Below are positions 1 through 5,773 of a stretch of DNA of 9,657 bases, piece after piece (position 1 is the first letter of the stretch; each line of letters starts with the position of its first letter). This DNA comes from an uncultured Clostridia bacterium (GTDB lineage: Bacteria; Bacillota; Clostridia; Christensenellales; UBA1242): assembly GCA_944381225.1 (NCBI GenBank), contig CALWKJ010000038.1, positions 1 through 9,657 on the forward strand. The letters run 5' to 3'. The notes beneath the pieces are model-generated. The model was not told where the DNA came from and searched no databases. It saw only the letters and a program-made list of their open reading frames with translations. Made by a program: the position numbers and the translations under genes.

Positions 1-87
1 GGCGACCCTGCTACCTTTAAAGTAGGGGGCGACGCGTTAAGAAAAGTTGCCAGTGGCAAGTTTTTAGCCAAAGCCTTATTAACTTAA
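1..87. other. GC-rich segment at window edge: truncated gene end, dispersed repeat or structured RNA
   Basis: The first 60 bases are about 57% G+C, while the surrounding DNA is strongly AT-rich. On the plus strand, frame 1 is open from base 1 and stops at TAA 85-87, giving a 28-residue tail that begins GDPATFKVGG and ends in LLT. It resembles no family I recognise. The minus strand is also open here in one frame, so coding cannot be assigned by openness alone. The segment contains short inverted repeats: TTGCC-AGT-GGCAA around 49-61 and CTAC-CTTTAAA-GTAG around 11-25. A minus-strand promoter-like site at 166-193 points into it. The high GC, palindromes and edge position would suit a dispersed repeat or the 5' part of an RNA gene; a truncated CDS end is equally possible. 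I could not match it to rRNA, tmRNA, 6S, SRP or RNase P RNA. Confidence 0.3.
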
Positions 88-139
88 ATTTTAAACTGTT
101 TAAAAATTTATTTTAATTAATTTTACTAATTAAAATTAA
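85..139. repeat. Two AT-only inverted repeats
   Basis: Bases 85-96 and 98-110 form an imperfect near-palindrome with roughly 12-bp arms and almost no loop. Bases 117-125 (TTAATTTTA) and 131-139 (TAAAATTAA) form a 9-bp stem around CTAAT, followed by C and a T-rich run from 141. The second could act as a weak terminator for anything ending at 87. Both contain almost no G or C, so their stability is doubtful and they may only reflect base composition. Confidence 0.35.
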
Positions 140-165
140 CTTTTTTATTTTAACAGCATAAAAAT

Positions 166-193
166 AGTATCATAATATTGTTTTATATGTCAA
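166..193 (-). promoter_or_regulatory. Leftward promoter-like site facing the window edge
   Basis: On the minus strand, TTGACA (193-188) is followed after 16 bp by GATACT (171-166). Transcription would start near 158 and run left into the GC-rich segment at 1-87. The -35 box is perfect and the -10 box is moderate. No start codon with a convincing ribosome binding site follows before base 1, so the product may be an RNA or a gene lying outside the window. Confidence 0.4.
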
Positions 194-228
194 TATTTTT
201 TAAAAGATTATATATTGAAATTTGAATA

Positions 229-257
229 TTGACAAATTATAAGTTTTAGTTTATACT
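229..257 (+). promoter_or_regulatory. Sigma-A-type promoter of the 40-aa peptide gene
   Basis: TTGACA (229-234), a 17-bp spacer, then TATACT (252-257): close to the ideal housekeeping promoter. Both hexamers and the spacer length are identical to those of the tRNA-fMet promoter at 6299-6327. The predicted start is near 264, leaving a leader of about 25 bases before the ATG at 289. Confidence 0.75.
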
Positions 258-288
258 GATTTGTGAAAATTATTGATGGAGGTAATAT

Positions 289-411
289 ATGTCATTGGGA
301 ACAATATTTGCAATTTTGTTAATCAGCATGTTGGTTTTTTCTCCATTTGTTATTTTGTTTCATCCAAGTGTAAAGAAAAAAATTGGTTGGAAAAATAAGG
401 ACAAAGAATAA
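289..411 (+). CDS. 40-aa single-helix membrane peptide, unknown function
   Basis: A complete short gene that I do not recognise by family. ATG 289 lies five bases after a strong GGAGGT site (278-283), the stop is TAA 409-411, and a near-consensus promoter precedes it. The predicted protein opens MSLGTIFAILLISMLVFSPF and continues with hydrophobic residues to about residue 25, giving one membrane helix. A short, strongly basic tail follows (HPSVKKKIGWKNKDKE), so an N-out/C-in topology is expected from the positive-inside rule. There is no cleavable signal site and no second domain. The promoter, Shine-Dalgarno site and following terminator argue that it is translated. Possible roles are a small regulator of a membrane complex, or a type I-toxin-like peptide; the sequence does not decide. 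No partner gene or antisense RNA is obvious. Confidence 0.7.
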   Translation: MSLGTIFAILLISMLVFSPFVILFHPSVKKKIGWKNKDKE

Positions 412-461
412 ATTAGTGTTTTAAATTTTTTAAAAAAAAACGATTTTGCTCTTTAAATTTT

Positions 462-489
462 AAAAACGCACTGAAATCAGTGCGTTTTA
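462..489. terminator. Bidirectional terminator between convergent genes
   Basis: A perfect stem, AAAACGCACTG (463-473) with CAGTGCGTTTT (478-488), closes on a four-base loop. It is flanked by A-runs on one side and T-runs on the other, so it can stop both the 40-aa peptide transcript and the RsgI-like gene arriving from the right. The minus-strand stop codon (490-492) lies directly beside it. Confidence 0.8.
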
Positions 490-1455
490 TTATGCTAACA
501 AACTTTCTCTGTATTCTTCTATTGCTGTTTTTACATCTTCTTTGTGCTGTTCAAAATATTGTTTATGTTGCTCTAAAAGATGTTTGCAATTTTGTTTATG
601 TTGTTGAAGTTGCTTGTGTGCTTGATTATATATTTCTTCGCTCTTATTTTTTAGTTCGTCAATTTTGTCTTGAATATATTTGTTAAATTCTTCAACTATT
701 TTATCGTATTCTGTTTTGATAGCATCAAGTTGTTTTTGCAATTCTTGTTTAAGACTTTCGTTTAAATTGCTATTTTTAATTTGTTCGTTTAAATTTCCTA
801 TATTTTCTTCCAATTCTGTAAGGCTTTTAAAAGTTGTGTTTTTTAAATCTTCAATATACTGTAACAATTCGCTGTGATAACACAATGCAACATTTTTTAA
901 TTTTTGTGATGTTTGATTGTAAAGTGTCAATAATTCCTGAGATGTTTTATTTAATGTTTCCTGAGTAGTTAAACCAATCTTTTGTGATGCTGTTTTAATG
1001 TCGTTTGAAATTTCAACAACTGCACCTGCAATAATTCCATTATTGTCAAAATATTTGTTTATTTTATTTACTATGTTTTCTTTTAAATTTTGATATGTTT
1101 GCACATTGTCGCAACTTAAATAAACCTCTACTCTTGTGCCTGATGTTGAAACTTCAATATATCCAGCTTCGGTTGATAATTTAACAAAAAGCTGCGCTGC
1201 TTGCTGAGCCGTTTTCCCTTTAAAAGATGTATTTTTTAGTAACGTTTGTGCATCATCATTTAAATAATTTACTTGCATTACTTTGTTGTTTTGGTCAAGC
1301 AAAAATTGAACATTTGGATTAACATTCATTTCCATAATCGCTGATGGATTTTGGCGCTTTGGCATTAATATAATAAATACTGCTGCAACTATTACAACTA
1401 ATAGGGCAGTAACTAAAGCAACATATTTGCCAATGTTTTGATTAACTTTTTGCAT
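490..1455 (-). CDS. Membrane-anchored RsgI-like ectodomain with C-terminal coiled coil, no anti-sigma domain
   Basis: 321-aa predicted surface protein. Residues 1-10 are cytoplasmic and 11-31 form one membrane helix. Residues 36-150 match the extracellular domain of RsgI-type anti-sigma factors: a Met-Glu-Met-Asn-Val-Asn-Pro strand (MEMNVNPNVQF, 41-51), an LDQNNKVMQV segment, the DDAQTLL and GKTAQQAA helices, and a VEVYLS strand. Known RsgI proteins can self-cleave at the conserved Asn-Pro bond; the equivalent here is N46-P47. The cytoplasmic RsgI anti-sigma domain (about 50 residues before the helix) is absent, and no sigma-I gene is adjacent. Residues ~155-321 are a long, charged, heptad-like coiled coil ending in His/Gln-rich repeats (QHKQ, EQHKQYF, EQHKEDV). 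Start: ATG with AAAGGAG upstream (1468-1462) at good spacing. The signalling partner is unknown; the protein may be a sensor or a structural remnant of an RsgI system. Fold assignment is moderately confident, function is not. Confidence 0.7.
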   Translation of the reverse strand: MQKVNQNIGKYVALVTALLVVIVAAVFIILMPKRQNPSAIMEMNVNPNVQFLLDQNNKVMQVNYLNDDAQTLLKNTSFKGKTAQQAAQLFVKLSTEAGYIEVSTSGTRVEVYLSCDNVQTYQNLKENIVNKINKYFDNNGIIAGAVVEISNDIKTASQKIGLTTQETLNKTSQELLTLYNQTSQKLKNVALCYHSELLQYIEDLKNTTFKSLTELEENIGNLNEQIKNSNLNESLKQELQKQLDAIKTEYDKIVEEFNKYIQDKIDELKNKSEEIYNQAHKQLQQHKQNCKHLLEQHKQYFEQHKEDVKTAIEEYRESLLA

Positions 1456-1478
1456 ATTTTACTCCTTTACTATTTACT

Positions 1479-1507
1479 ATTATATAATATTAAATTGTTT
1501 TTAAAAA
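1479..1507 (-). promoter_or_regulatory. Candidate promoter of the RsgI-like gene
   Basis: A perfect TATAAT on the minus strand (1484-1479) lies about 24 bases before the start codon. The hexamer 17 bp upstream (1507-1502, TTTTTA) is a poor -35 match. The -10 box is credible and the -35 box weak, so an alternative sigma factor or an activator is possible. Confidence 0.35.
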
Positions 1508-1590
1508 TAAAAACAGGCCATTTTAGTTTTTAATTTTTTTGTGAAATAGTTATATTTTATATATTGAAAATTTATTTAAAGAAAGACAAT

Positions 1591-1617
1591 AAAAAACCAG
1601 CATTTCGCTGGTTTTTT
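1591..1617 (-). terminator. Terminator of the rpsF-ssb-rpsR operon
   Basis: AAAAAACCAGC (1591-1601) pairs with GCTGGTTTTTT (1607-1617) around the loop ATTTC. Read leftward it ends in a U-rich tract, and the rpsR stop codon touches the stem. The A/T-flanked stem could also stop transcripts coming from the left. Confidence 0.8.
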
Positions 1618-1904
1618 TATTCGCCTTTAAATGGAAGAATTGCCATAATTCTAGCGCGCTTTATTGCGTTTGAAAGTTCTCTTTGGTGTTTTGCACAAAC
1701 TCCGGTTTGTCTTCTTGGAAGAATTTTTCCATTTTCTGTTATAAATCTTTTTAATTTATTTCCGTCTTTATAATCAATAATGTTTGATTTATCTGTGCAA
1801 AAAGGACATACTTTCTTTTTAGATACAGGCTTTTTGTATTTTTTAGTTTTTTCAACAACTGTTTCTTTTTCTGTTTTTAAAACTTCTTGTTCTAATTCTG
1901 CCAT
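1617..1904 (-). CDS. rpsR: 30S ribosomal protein bS18
   Basis: 95-aa small-subunit protein that forms a heterodimer with bS6 on the central domain of 16S rRNA. The diagnostic run is at residues ~55-75 (ITENGKILPRR, then QTGVCAKHQR), followed by the basic helix SNAIKRARIMAILPF. C33, C36, C70 and H73 are arranged like the zinc-binding (C+) form of bS18. The first ~30 residues are a mixed acidic and lysine-rich extension, longer than the core family. It is the last gene of a three-gene operon. The start is ATG 1904-1902 with AAGGAG (1916-1911) in the 16-base gap after ssb. The order rpsF-ssb-rpsR is widely conserved in bacteria and supports the call. A terminator follows at once, so rplI, which follows in some genomes, is not part of this operon. 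Confidence 0.97.
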   Translation of the reverse strand: MAELEQEVLKTEKETVVEKTKKYKKPVSKKKVCPFCTDKSNIIDYKDGNKLKRFITENGKILPRRQTGVCAKHQRELSNAIKRARIMAILPFKGE

Positions 1905-1920
1905 GATATTCTCCTTTTAT

Positions 1921-2322
1921 TTAAAATGGAAGAGAGTCGTCGTCTATTGGTTCTAGTTCTGCGACATCCTTTTTCTCTTCAAGTTTTTCTTGACCTTCGC
2001 CACTGTTTCTTGAATTTAAAAATTCAACATTTTCTGCTATTATTTCTGTTACATAGCGTTTTGTTCCATCTTGTGCATCGTAACTTCTAGTTTGAACGGA
2101 GCCAACAACTGCACATTTTGAACCTTTCCTTAAATATTTATGGCAATTTTCGGCTTGACCTCTCCAAACAATTATGTTTAAAAAGTCTGCATCTCTTTCG
2201 CCTTCGGCATTTGAAAAATTTCTTGTCACGGCAAGAGTAAATCTGCAAACAGAAACACCACTATTTGTTGTTGCAAGTTCTGGGTCTTTTGTTAAATTGC
2301 CAATTAAAAAAACTTTGTTCAT
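1921..2322 (-). CDS. ssb: Single-stranded DNA-binding protein
   Basis: 133-aa SSB that coats single-stranded DNA during replication, repair and recombination, normally as a homotetramer. The OB fold covers residues 1-105: MNKVFLIGNLTKDPEL at the start, FLNIIVWRGQAENC (47-60, including W54), RKGSKCAVVGSVQTRSY (65-81) and the closing strand VTEIIAENVEFL. The disordered linker is short (about 20 residues). The acidic tip, used to recruit repair and replication proteins, is DDDSLPF, with a serine inside the more usual DDDLPF or DDDIPF. The gene lies between rpsF and rpsR, 12 bases after rpsF. Its AAGGAG site is packed against the rpsF stop codon, suggesting coupled translation. The length is slightly short for a main clostridial SSB, but the operon position indicates this is the housekeeping copy. 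Confidence 0.97.
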   Translation of the reverse strand: MNKVFLIGNLTKDPELATTNSGVSVCRFTLAVTRNFSNAEGERDADFLNIIVWRGQAENCHKYLRKGSKCAVVGSVQTRSYDAQDGTKRYVTEIIAENVEFLNSRNSGEGQEKLEEKKDVAELEPIDDDSLPF

Positions 2323-2334
2323 GTTTTCTCCTTA

Positions 2335-2613
2335 TTATTTTCTAACAAACATTTGTCTTACGATATGTTCTGTTATGTTCATAAGTTTATTCATTTCTTC
2401 AACAACTTCTGGCTTTGCTTCAAAAGTCATTAAAACATAGTAACCTTCATGTTTGAAGTTGATAGGATATGCAAATTTTTTTGTTCCAATTTTCTCTAAA
2501 GAAAGAACGTTGCCACCCTTATCTTCTACCATTTTGCTGAATTTGTTGATTAACATTTCTTTTTGTTCATCATTAGCATCTTGCGAAATGATATATAACA
2601 ATTCGTATTTCAT
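2335..2613 (-). CDS. rpsF: 30S ribosomal protein bS6
   Basis: 92-aa bS6, partner of bS18 in the small-subunit platform. The ferredoxin-like fold is evident: the opening strand MKYELLYIIS, a first helix (residues ~14-32), the strand and loop with KKFAYPINFKHEGYYVLMTF (45-64), a second helix PEVVEEMNKLMN, and the final strand EHIVRQMFVRK. There is no extended acidic C-terminal tail. It is the first gene of the rpsF-ssb-rpsR operon. ATG 2613-2611 is preceded by a full AAAAGGAGGT site (2626-2617). The promoter is about 60 bases upstream, and the structured leader may allow feedback by the S6:S18 dimer. Confidence 0.97.
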   Translation of the reverse strand: MKYELLYIISQDANDEQKEMLINKFSKMVEDKGGNVLSLEKIGTKKFAYPINFKHEGYYVLMTFEAKPEVVEEMNKLMNITEHIVRQMFVRK

Positions 2614-2666
2614 AATACCTCCTTTTGGTCTAACGGCTCAAACGAGCAAGGCAATATTTACATTGC
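2614..2666 (-). promoter_or_regulatory. rpsF leader, candidate S6:S18 autoregulatory RNA
   Basis: The leader contains the hairpin GCTC-GTTT-GAGC (2647-2636) followed directly by CG, giving a CCG triplet at the stem base (2636-2634). CCTT (2651-2648) just before the hairpin can pair with AAGG of the Shine-Dalgarno site (2624-2621), closing an outer stem that would hide the ribosome site. A further short stem, GCAAT/ATTGC, lies upstream (2665-2650 region). In many bacteria the rpsF leader binds S6:S18 through a stem with an exposed CCG, and the parts here fit that model. The pairing was done by eye and the match to the known motif is inference. Confidence 0.45.
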
Positions 2667-2672
2667 TAAATA

Positions 2673-2701
2673 ATATTATCACACCTTATTTTTCTTTGCA
2701 A
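2673..2701 (-). promoter_or_regulatory. Promoter of the rpsF operon
   Basis: TTGCAA (2701-2696), 17 bp, TAATAT (2678-2673). An overlapping alternative is TGTGATAAT, an extended -10 ending at 2675. The predicted start near 2666 gives a leader of about 50 bases. It lies just downstream of the preceding gene's terminator, as expected for an independent operon promoter. Confidence 0.6.
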
Positions 2702-2720
2702 GTGTTTTATATAAATAAAA

Positions 2721-2742
2721 AATAACTCGATTTGGAGTTATT
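2721..2742 (-). terminator. Terminator of the 440-aa gene
   Basis: AATAACTC (2721-2728) pairs with GAGTTATT (2735-2742) around a six-base loop, and the leftward transcript then runs into TTTTTTATTT. The stop codon of the 440-aa protein (2740-2738) lies inside the stem. It insulates that gene from the rpsF operon. Confidence 0.65.
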
Positions 2743-4060
2743 CTTTTTCTTTACCTTTGTTGAGTTTGTTTTTTTGCTTCATAGATTTTATTTGTTTTTG
2801 AAAATCTATGTTATTGTCATGTTCAGCATATGCAAGTTTTGCAAAGGCGTTTTGTGAACCTCTTAAATAATTTAAATATGATTGCTCTTTACTTGTTTTT
2901 GTAATGTTTTTTATTTTTTCTTTAATTTGTATTGGATTGAATTTTTCAAGTGCATAAATTTGCCAAAGCGCATTTAAAAAATCTTCATATTTTATTGGTG
3001 TGGATTCTTTTTTAATTTTATTGCAACAATATTTTAAAAACACATATTCCAAATATCTTCCTTCAAAAGGACAACTTTTAAATTTTTTACAAAGGTCATA
3101 ATACTTATCTTCGTTCTTTTCCTTGTATTTTTCCAACAATTTATTTTTAAAATCTTCTCGAGTTTGTTGCATATCAAAAAAATTTAAATTTGTTAAAAAC
3201 TTTCTAACTTTTTCATTTACATGTGCATAAATTTTTTGTGGCTTTTCATCTAATAACAAATATTCAAAAGGATTGTCTGGCATTGGATAATAAGATTTGT
3301 TAAAACAAAGATGCAAATCATCAAAAGGAATTAAACAACTGCTCAGTGAAAAGGTTTCTTTTTTACTTGTTTTTGCATCCTTTGCCAAATCTACAACATA
3401 CAATCCTTTTAAGTTGTATTTAGCATCTTTTAAATACACAACATTGAACTGACAATTTGATGCGTATTTGTTATCCGTTTCATATTGTTTGCAGTTGCAT
3501 ATGTATGTTTTAATATTTTTATTGTTTAATTTATCCAATACAAGTTTTAACATTTTTGCATCATAAGGAACAAATAAATTTAAATTTTCAATGGTTGTGT
3601 TTGTTTTTTCAAAATTTTCACATAGGGCTTTATAGCAAAACAAAAATTGTTCTAATTCAGACAAATTTGCAGATTTAACAGTTGATTGCATTTCGTCAAA
3701 AAACAAAGTTTCGTTATACAATTCATCAAAAGACAACAATGTGTTTTGAATTTTAAAATACATTTCTTTTCCATTCATTTTTAAAGTTGTTTCAAAGTTT
3801 TTTAAAACGCTTTGTTCATTTTTATCAAAGTGTTTGCCTTTGGCTTGAATGCAAAATGTAAAACGAGATAAATCCATTTTGGTTGAAATAACTTTGTTAA
3901 GAATTTTTATTAATGGCTCTAGCGAATTGTAATAATTAAGGTCAATTATTACGCAATAATTATTATTAATGTTTTTTTTCAATAAAATTTGTTTGTCTAC
4001 ACTGTTTATTGAATTTGAATCTACAAAAATAAAATAGTCTTTAAGTTGTACTTGTTGCAT
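2738..4060 (-). CDS. 440-aa protein of unknown function, possible degenerate transglutaminase-like core
   Basis: I do not recognise this cytosolic-looking protein: no signal peptide, no membrane helix, rich in Lys, Asn, Phe and Cys. The start is best placed at ATG 4060. A GTG six bases upstream is in frame, but it overlaps the GAGGAG ribosome site (4071-4066), which sits five bases before the ATG. Residues ~133-250 have the order seen in bacterial transglutaminase-like proteins: a helix (LSELEQFLFCYKALCENF), a second helix (KMLKLVLDKLNNKNIKT), then VVYLKDAKYNLKGLYVVDLAKD, resembling the usual H-x-L-KYNIDGxYxxDxTWD segment. The catalytic Cys and His positions look substituted and only the Asp (D224) seems kept, so it would be inactive. 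The C-terminal half is helical and Cys-bearing (CKKFKSC, KYCC) and ends in a lysine-rich tail (QKNKLNKGKEKE). It is monocistronic with its own promoter and terminator. Confidence 0.75.
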   Translation of the reverse strand: MQQVQLKDYFIFVDSNSINSVDKQILLKKNINNNYCVIIDLNYYNSLEPLIKILNKVISTKMDLSRFTFCIQAKGKHFDKNEQSVLKNFETTLKMNGKEMYFKIQNTLLSFDELYNETLFFDEMQSTVKSANLSELEQFLFCYKALCENFEKTNTTIENLNLFVPYDAKMLKLVLDKLNNKNIKTYICNCKQYETDNKYASNCQFNVVYLKDAKYNLKGLYVVDLAKDAKTSKKETFSLSSCLIPFDDLHLCFNKSYYPMPDNPFEYLLLDEKPQKIYAHVNEKVRKFLTNLNFFDMQQTREDFKNKLLEKYKEKNEDKYYDLCKKFKSCPFEGRYLEYVFLKYCCNKIKKESTPIKYEDFLNALWQIYALEKFNPIQIKEKIKNITKTSKEQSYLNYLRGSQNAFAKLAYAEHDNNIDFQKQIKSMKQKNKLNKGKEKE

Positions 4061-4077
4061 AAACACTCCTCGCGGTT

Positions 4078-4106
4078 AGTTTACAATATAAAACTTTGCA
4101 AGTCAA
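4078..4106 (-). promoter_or_regulatory. Promoter of the 440-aa gene
   Basis: On the minus strand, TTGACT (4106-4101), 17 bp, TAAACT (4083-4078). The predicted start near 4071 makes the leader only about ten bases, so the transcript begins almost at the Shine-Dalgarno site. Its -35 box shares base 4101 with the -35 box of the opposite promoter. Confidence 0.65.
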
Positions 4107-4124
4107 TACAAAAATTTGTATATT
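4096..4124 (+). promoter_or_regulatory. Promoter of the VanW-family gene
   Basis: TTGCAA (4096-4101), 17 bp, TATATT (4119-4124). The predicted start near 4131 leaves about 30 bases to the ATG at 4163. It abuts the leftward promoter back to back, so a polymerase at one site should occlude the other. Confidence 0.5.
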
Positions 4125-4162
4125 TTAGTTTATTAAACAAATAATACAAAAAAGGAAAAGTT

Positions 4163-5671
4163 ATGAAAAAAAGAAGAAAAATTTTTTTAGTTGTAAGCGT
4201 AGTTTTTGTTTTGGCTTTAGGCGTTTTAGGCTATGGCTATTATGTGTTTAAGGATGTTTTGTTTTTAAACAATAAATTTAAAGAAGGAACCACTATAAAC
4301 GGCATAGATGTTGGAGGTTTAAGCAAACAGCAGGCTCAAAACATTGTTGCAACAAAGATGATGGATTATAGAAAAGAAATAGTTATTAATTTACATCACA
4401 ATGACAAAACATGGACATGGACAGGCAAAGACTTTGAAATAGACAATCAAATAATGCCTTATGTAGAAAGCGTTTTTAATTATTTTAATGAAGGCAATTT
4501 AATTGAAAAAAAATTAAAATTAACCAAACTTAATGGAGATACCACATTCAACATATCTTATGGTGAAATACTCACTGGCTTGGAAGAAAAAATAAAAAAT
4601 TTATCTAACGAGATAGACATTCCGGCTGTTGATGCAAAACTGAATTTTGATGTAACAAAAGAAAACCCACTTGTGTTTACGCAAGAGCAATATGGTGAAG
4701 TTGTTGACCAAGAAGCCCTTAAAACAATTATTGATGAAAAATTGCTTAATTCTGTTAAAATAGATGTAGAAGTGCCAATGATTGAAGTAATTCCAAATGT
4801 GCTTAAAATAGACTTAGAGAAAACAGTTGCAAAAAGGGGAAGCTTTTCAACCAATTATTCAAGTTCAAGCGAGGATAGAAAACACAATGTTAAACATGCA
4901 CTAGAAGCATTTAACGGAATGGTTATAACATCTCAACAAGAGGTATCGTTTAATGAAACAACGGGTTCAAGAACTGCAGAGAATGGATACAAAAAGGCCA
5001 ATGTGATATTAAATGGCGTATACGTGGAAGGAACAGGTGGGGGAGTATGTCAAGCATCAACTACGTTATACAATGCTTTATTAAATGCAGATGTTGAAAT
5101 TTTGGAAGTAAATAAACACACACTTCCAGCGTCTTATGTATGGTTGGCGTTTGACGCAATGGTAAGCGAAGGATATTCAGATTTAAAATTTAAAAACAAC
5201 ACCGATGCAAATCTTTATATAAAAACATCAGCAGACGATGAAAATGTTTATGTTGAAGTTTATGGCAAACCATTTGCCGAAAACGAATATGTTCAAAGAA
5301 GGGTGGAATTTTTAGGGGCAATACCACATCCAGGAGATAGGATTGTTCCAGATACAGATGGACAATATTCAAACAAGGTCACATATAAAGGTGAATATTT
5401 AAGATTAAAATATCCACGGGAGGGATATAAAGCCAAGGGATATATAGATAGATATAAAGACGGCGTGTTAATTGAAAGTGAGCTTATTAGAGATGAAACA
5501 TATCAACCTCAAGAAGGAATAATTATAGAGGGAACAGAGGAAGTTACAGAGGGTATAACATTGCCTCCAAACACAGTTAACTTTATTCCTCCTCAAGAAG
5601 AAAGTTTGGTAAATGAAGAAAATGTTGCTAAAAAAATACAAAAAGATAATCCAAGCAATTACAATCCTTAA
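4163..5671 (+). CDS. VanW-family cell-wall protein with peptidoglycan-binding-like and G5-like regions
   Basis: 502-aa membrane-anchored extracellular protein. A basic start (MKKRRK) precedes one hydrophobic helix (residues 7-28), a signal-anchor with no clear cleavage site. Residues ~40-215 hold the putative peptidoglycan-binding region usual in this family, opening with GTTINGIDVGGLSKQQAQ. Residues ~228-368 are the VanW domain: RKHNVKHALEAFNGMVI, the V-S-F-N-E-T-T-G signature (261-268), then GTGGGVCQASTTLYNALL (290-307) and HTLPASYV. Residues ~378-457 resemble a G5-type beta domain (DGVLIESELIRDETYQPQEG), followed by a Pro/Glu/Asn-rich tail. VanW proteins are common in clostridia. Despite the name, they are not proof of vancomycin resistance, and no other van genes are present. 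ATG 4163 has an AAAGGAAAAG ribosome site. No terminator is seen before the next gene. Confidence 0.9.
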   Translation: MKKRRKIFLVVSVVFVLALGVLGYGYYVFKDVLFLNNKFKEGTTINGIDVGGLSKQQAQNIVATKMMDYRKEIVINLHHNDKTWTWTGKDFEIDNQIMPYVESVFNYFNEGNLIEKKLKLTKLNGDTTFNISYGEILTGLEEKIKNLSNEIDIPAVDAKLNFDVTKENPLVFTQEQYGEVVDQEALKTIIDEKLLNSVKIDVEVPMIEVIPNVLKIDLEKTVAKRGSFSTNYSSSSEDRKHNVKHALEAFNGMVITSQQEVSFNETTGSRTAENGYKKANVILNGVYVEGTGGGVCQASTTLYNALLNADVEILEVNKHTLPASYVWLAFDAMVSEGYSDLKFKNNTDANLYIKTSADDENVYVEVYGKPFAENEYVQRRVEFLGAIPHPGDRIVPDTDGQYSNKVTYKGEYLRLKYPREGYKAKGYIDRYKDGVLIESELIRDETYQPQEGIIIEGTEEVTEGITLPPNTVNFIPPQEESLVNEENVAKKIQKDNPSNYNP

Positions 5672-5702
5672 ATAAAAAAGTAAAAAAAAATTAAATTGGG
5701 TA

Positions 5703-5731
5703 TAGACAAATAAAAAAAAGTGTGCTATTCT
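5703..5731 (+). promoter_or_regulatory. Promoter of the 41-aa peptide gene
   Basis: TAGACA (5703-5708), 17 bp, TATTCT (5726-5731), with TGC directly before the -10 box, so an extended -10 promoter. The predicted start near 5738 gives a leader of about 35 bases. Confidence 0.55.
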
Positions 5732-5773
5732 AATAACGAAATATCAAAACAAACATATAATCGGAGGACTTAA

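Noticed and set aside
1..87. rRNA, tmRNA, 6S, SRP or RNase P RNA fragment
   Set aside because: None of the conserved cores I know for these RNAs is present in either orientation.
85..288. Phage attachment site or insertion-sequence end
   Set aside because: The AT-rich inverted repeats have no matching copy or target duplication in the window and no transposase or integrase is nearby.
4558..4854. Antisense frame of about 98 codons within the VanW gene
   Set aside because: It lies opposite a clear coding gene, has no ribosome site and encodes low-complexity Ser/Thr/Phe-rich sequence, typical of a shadow frame.
4163..5671. Vancomycin-resistance gene
   Set aside because: The VanW domain is common in clostridial wall proteins; no vanA/B-type ligase, vanH, vanX or VanRS pair is present.
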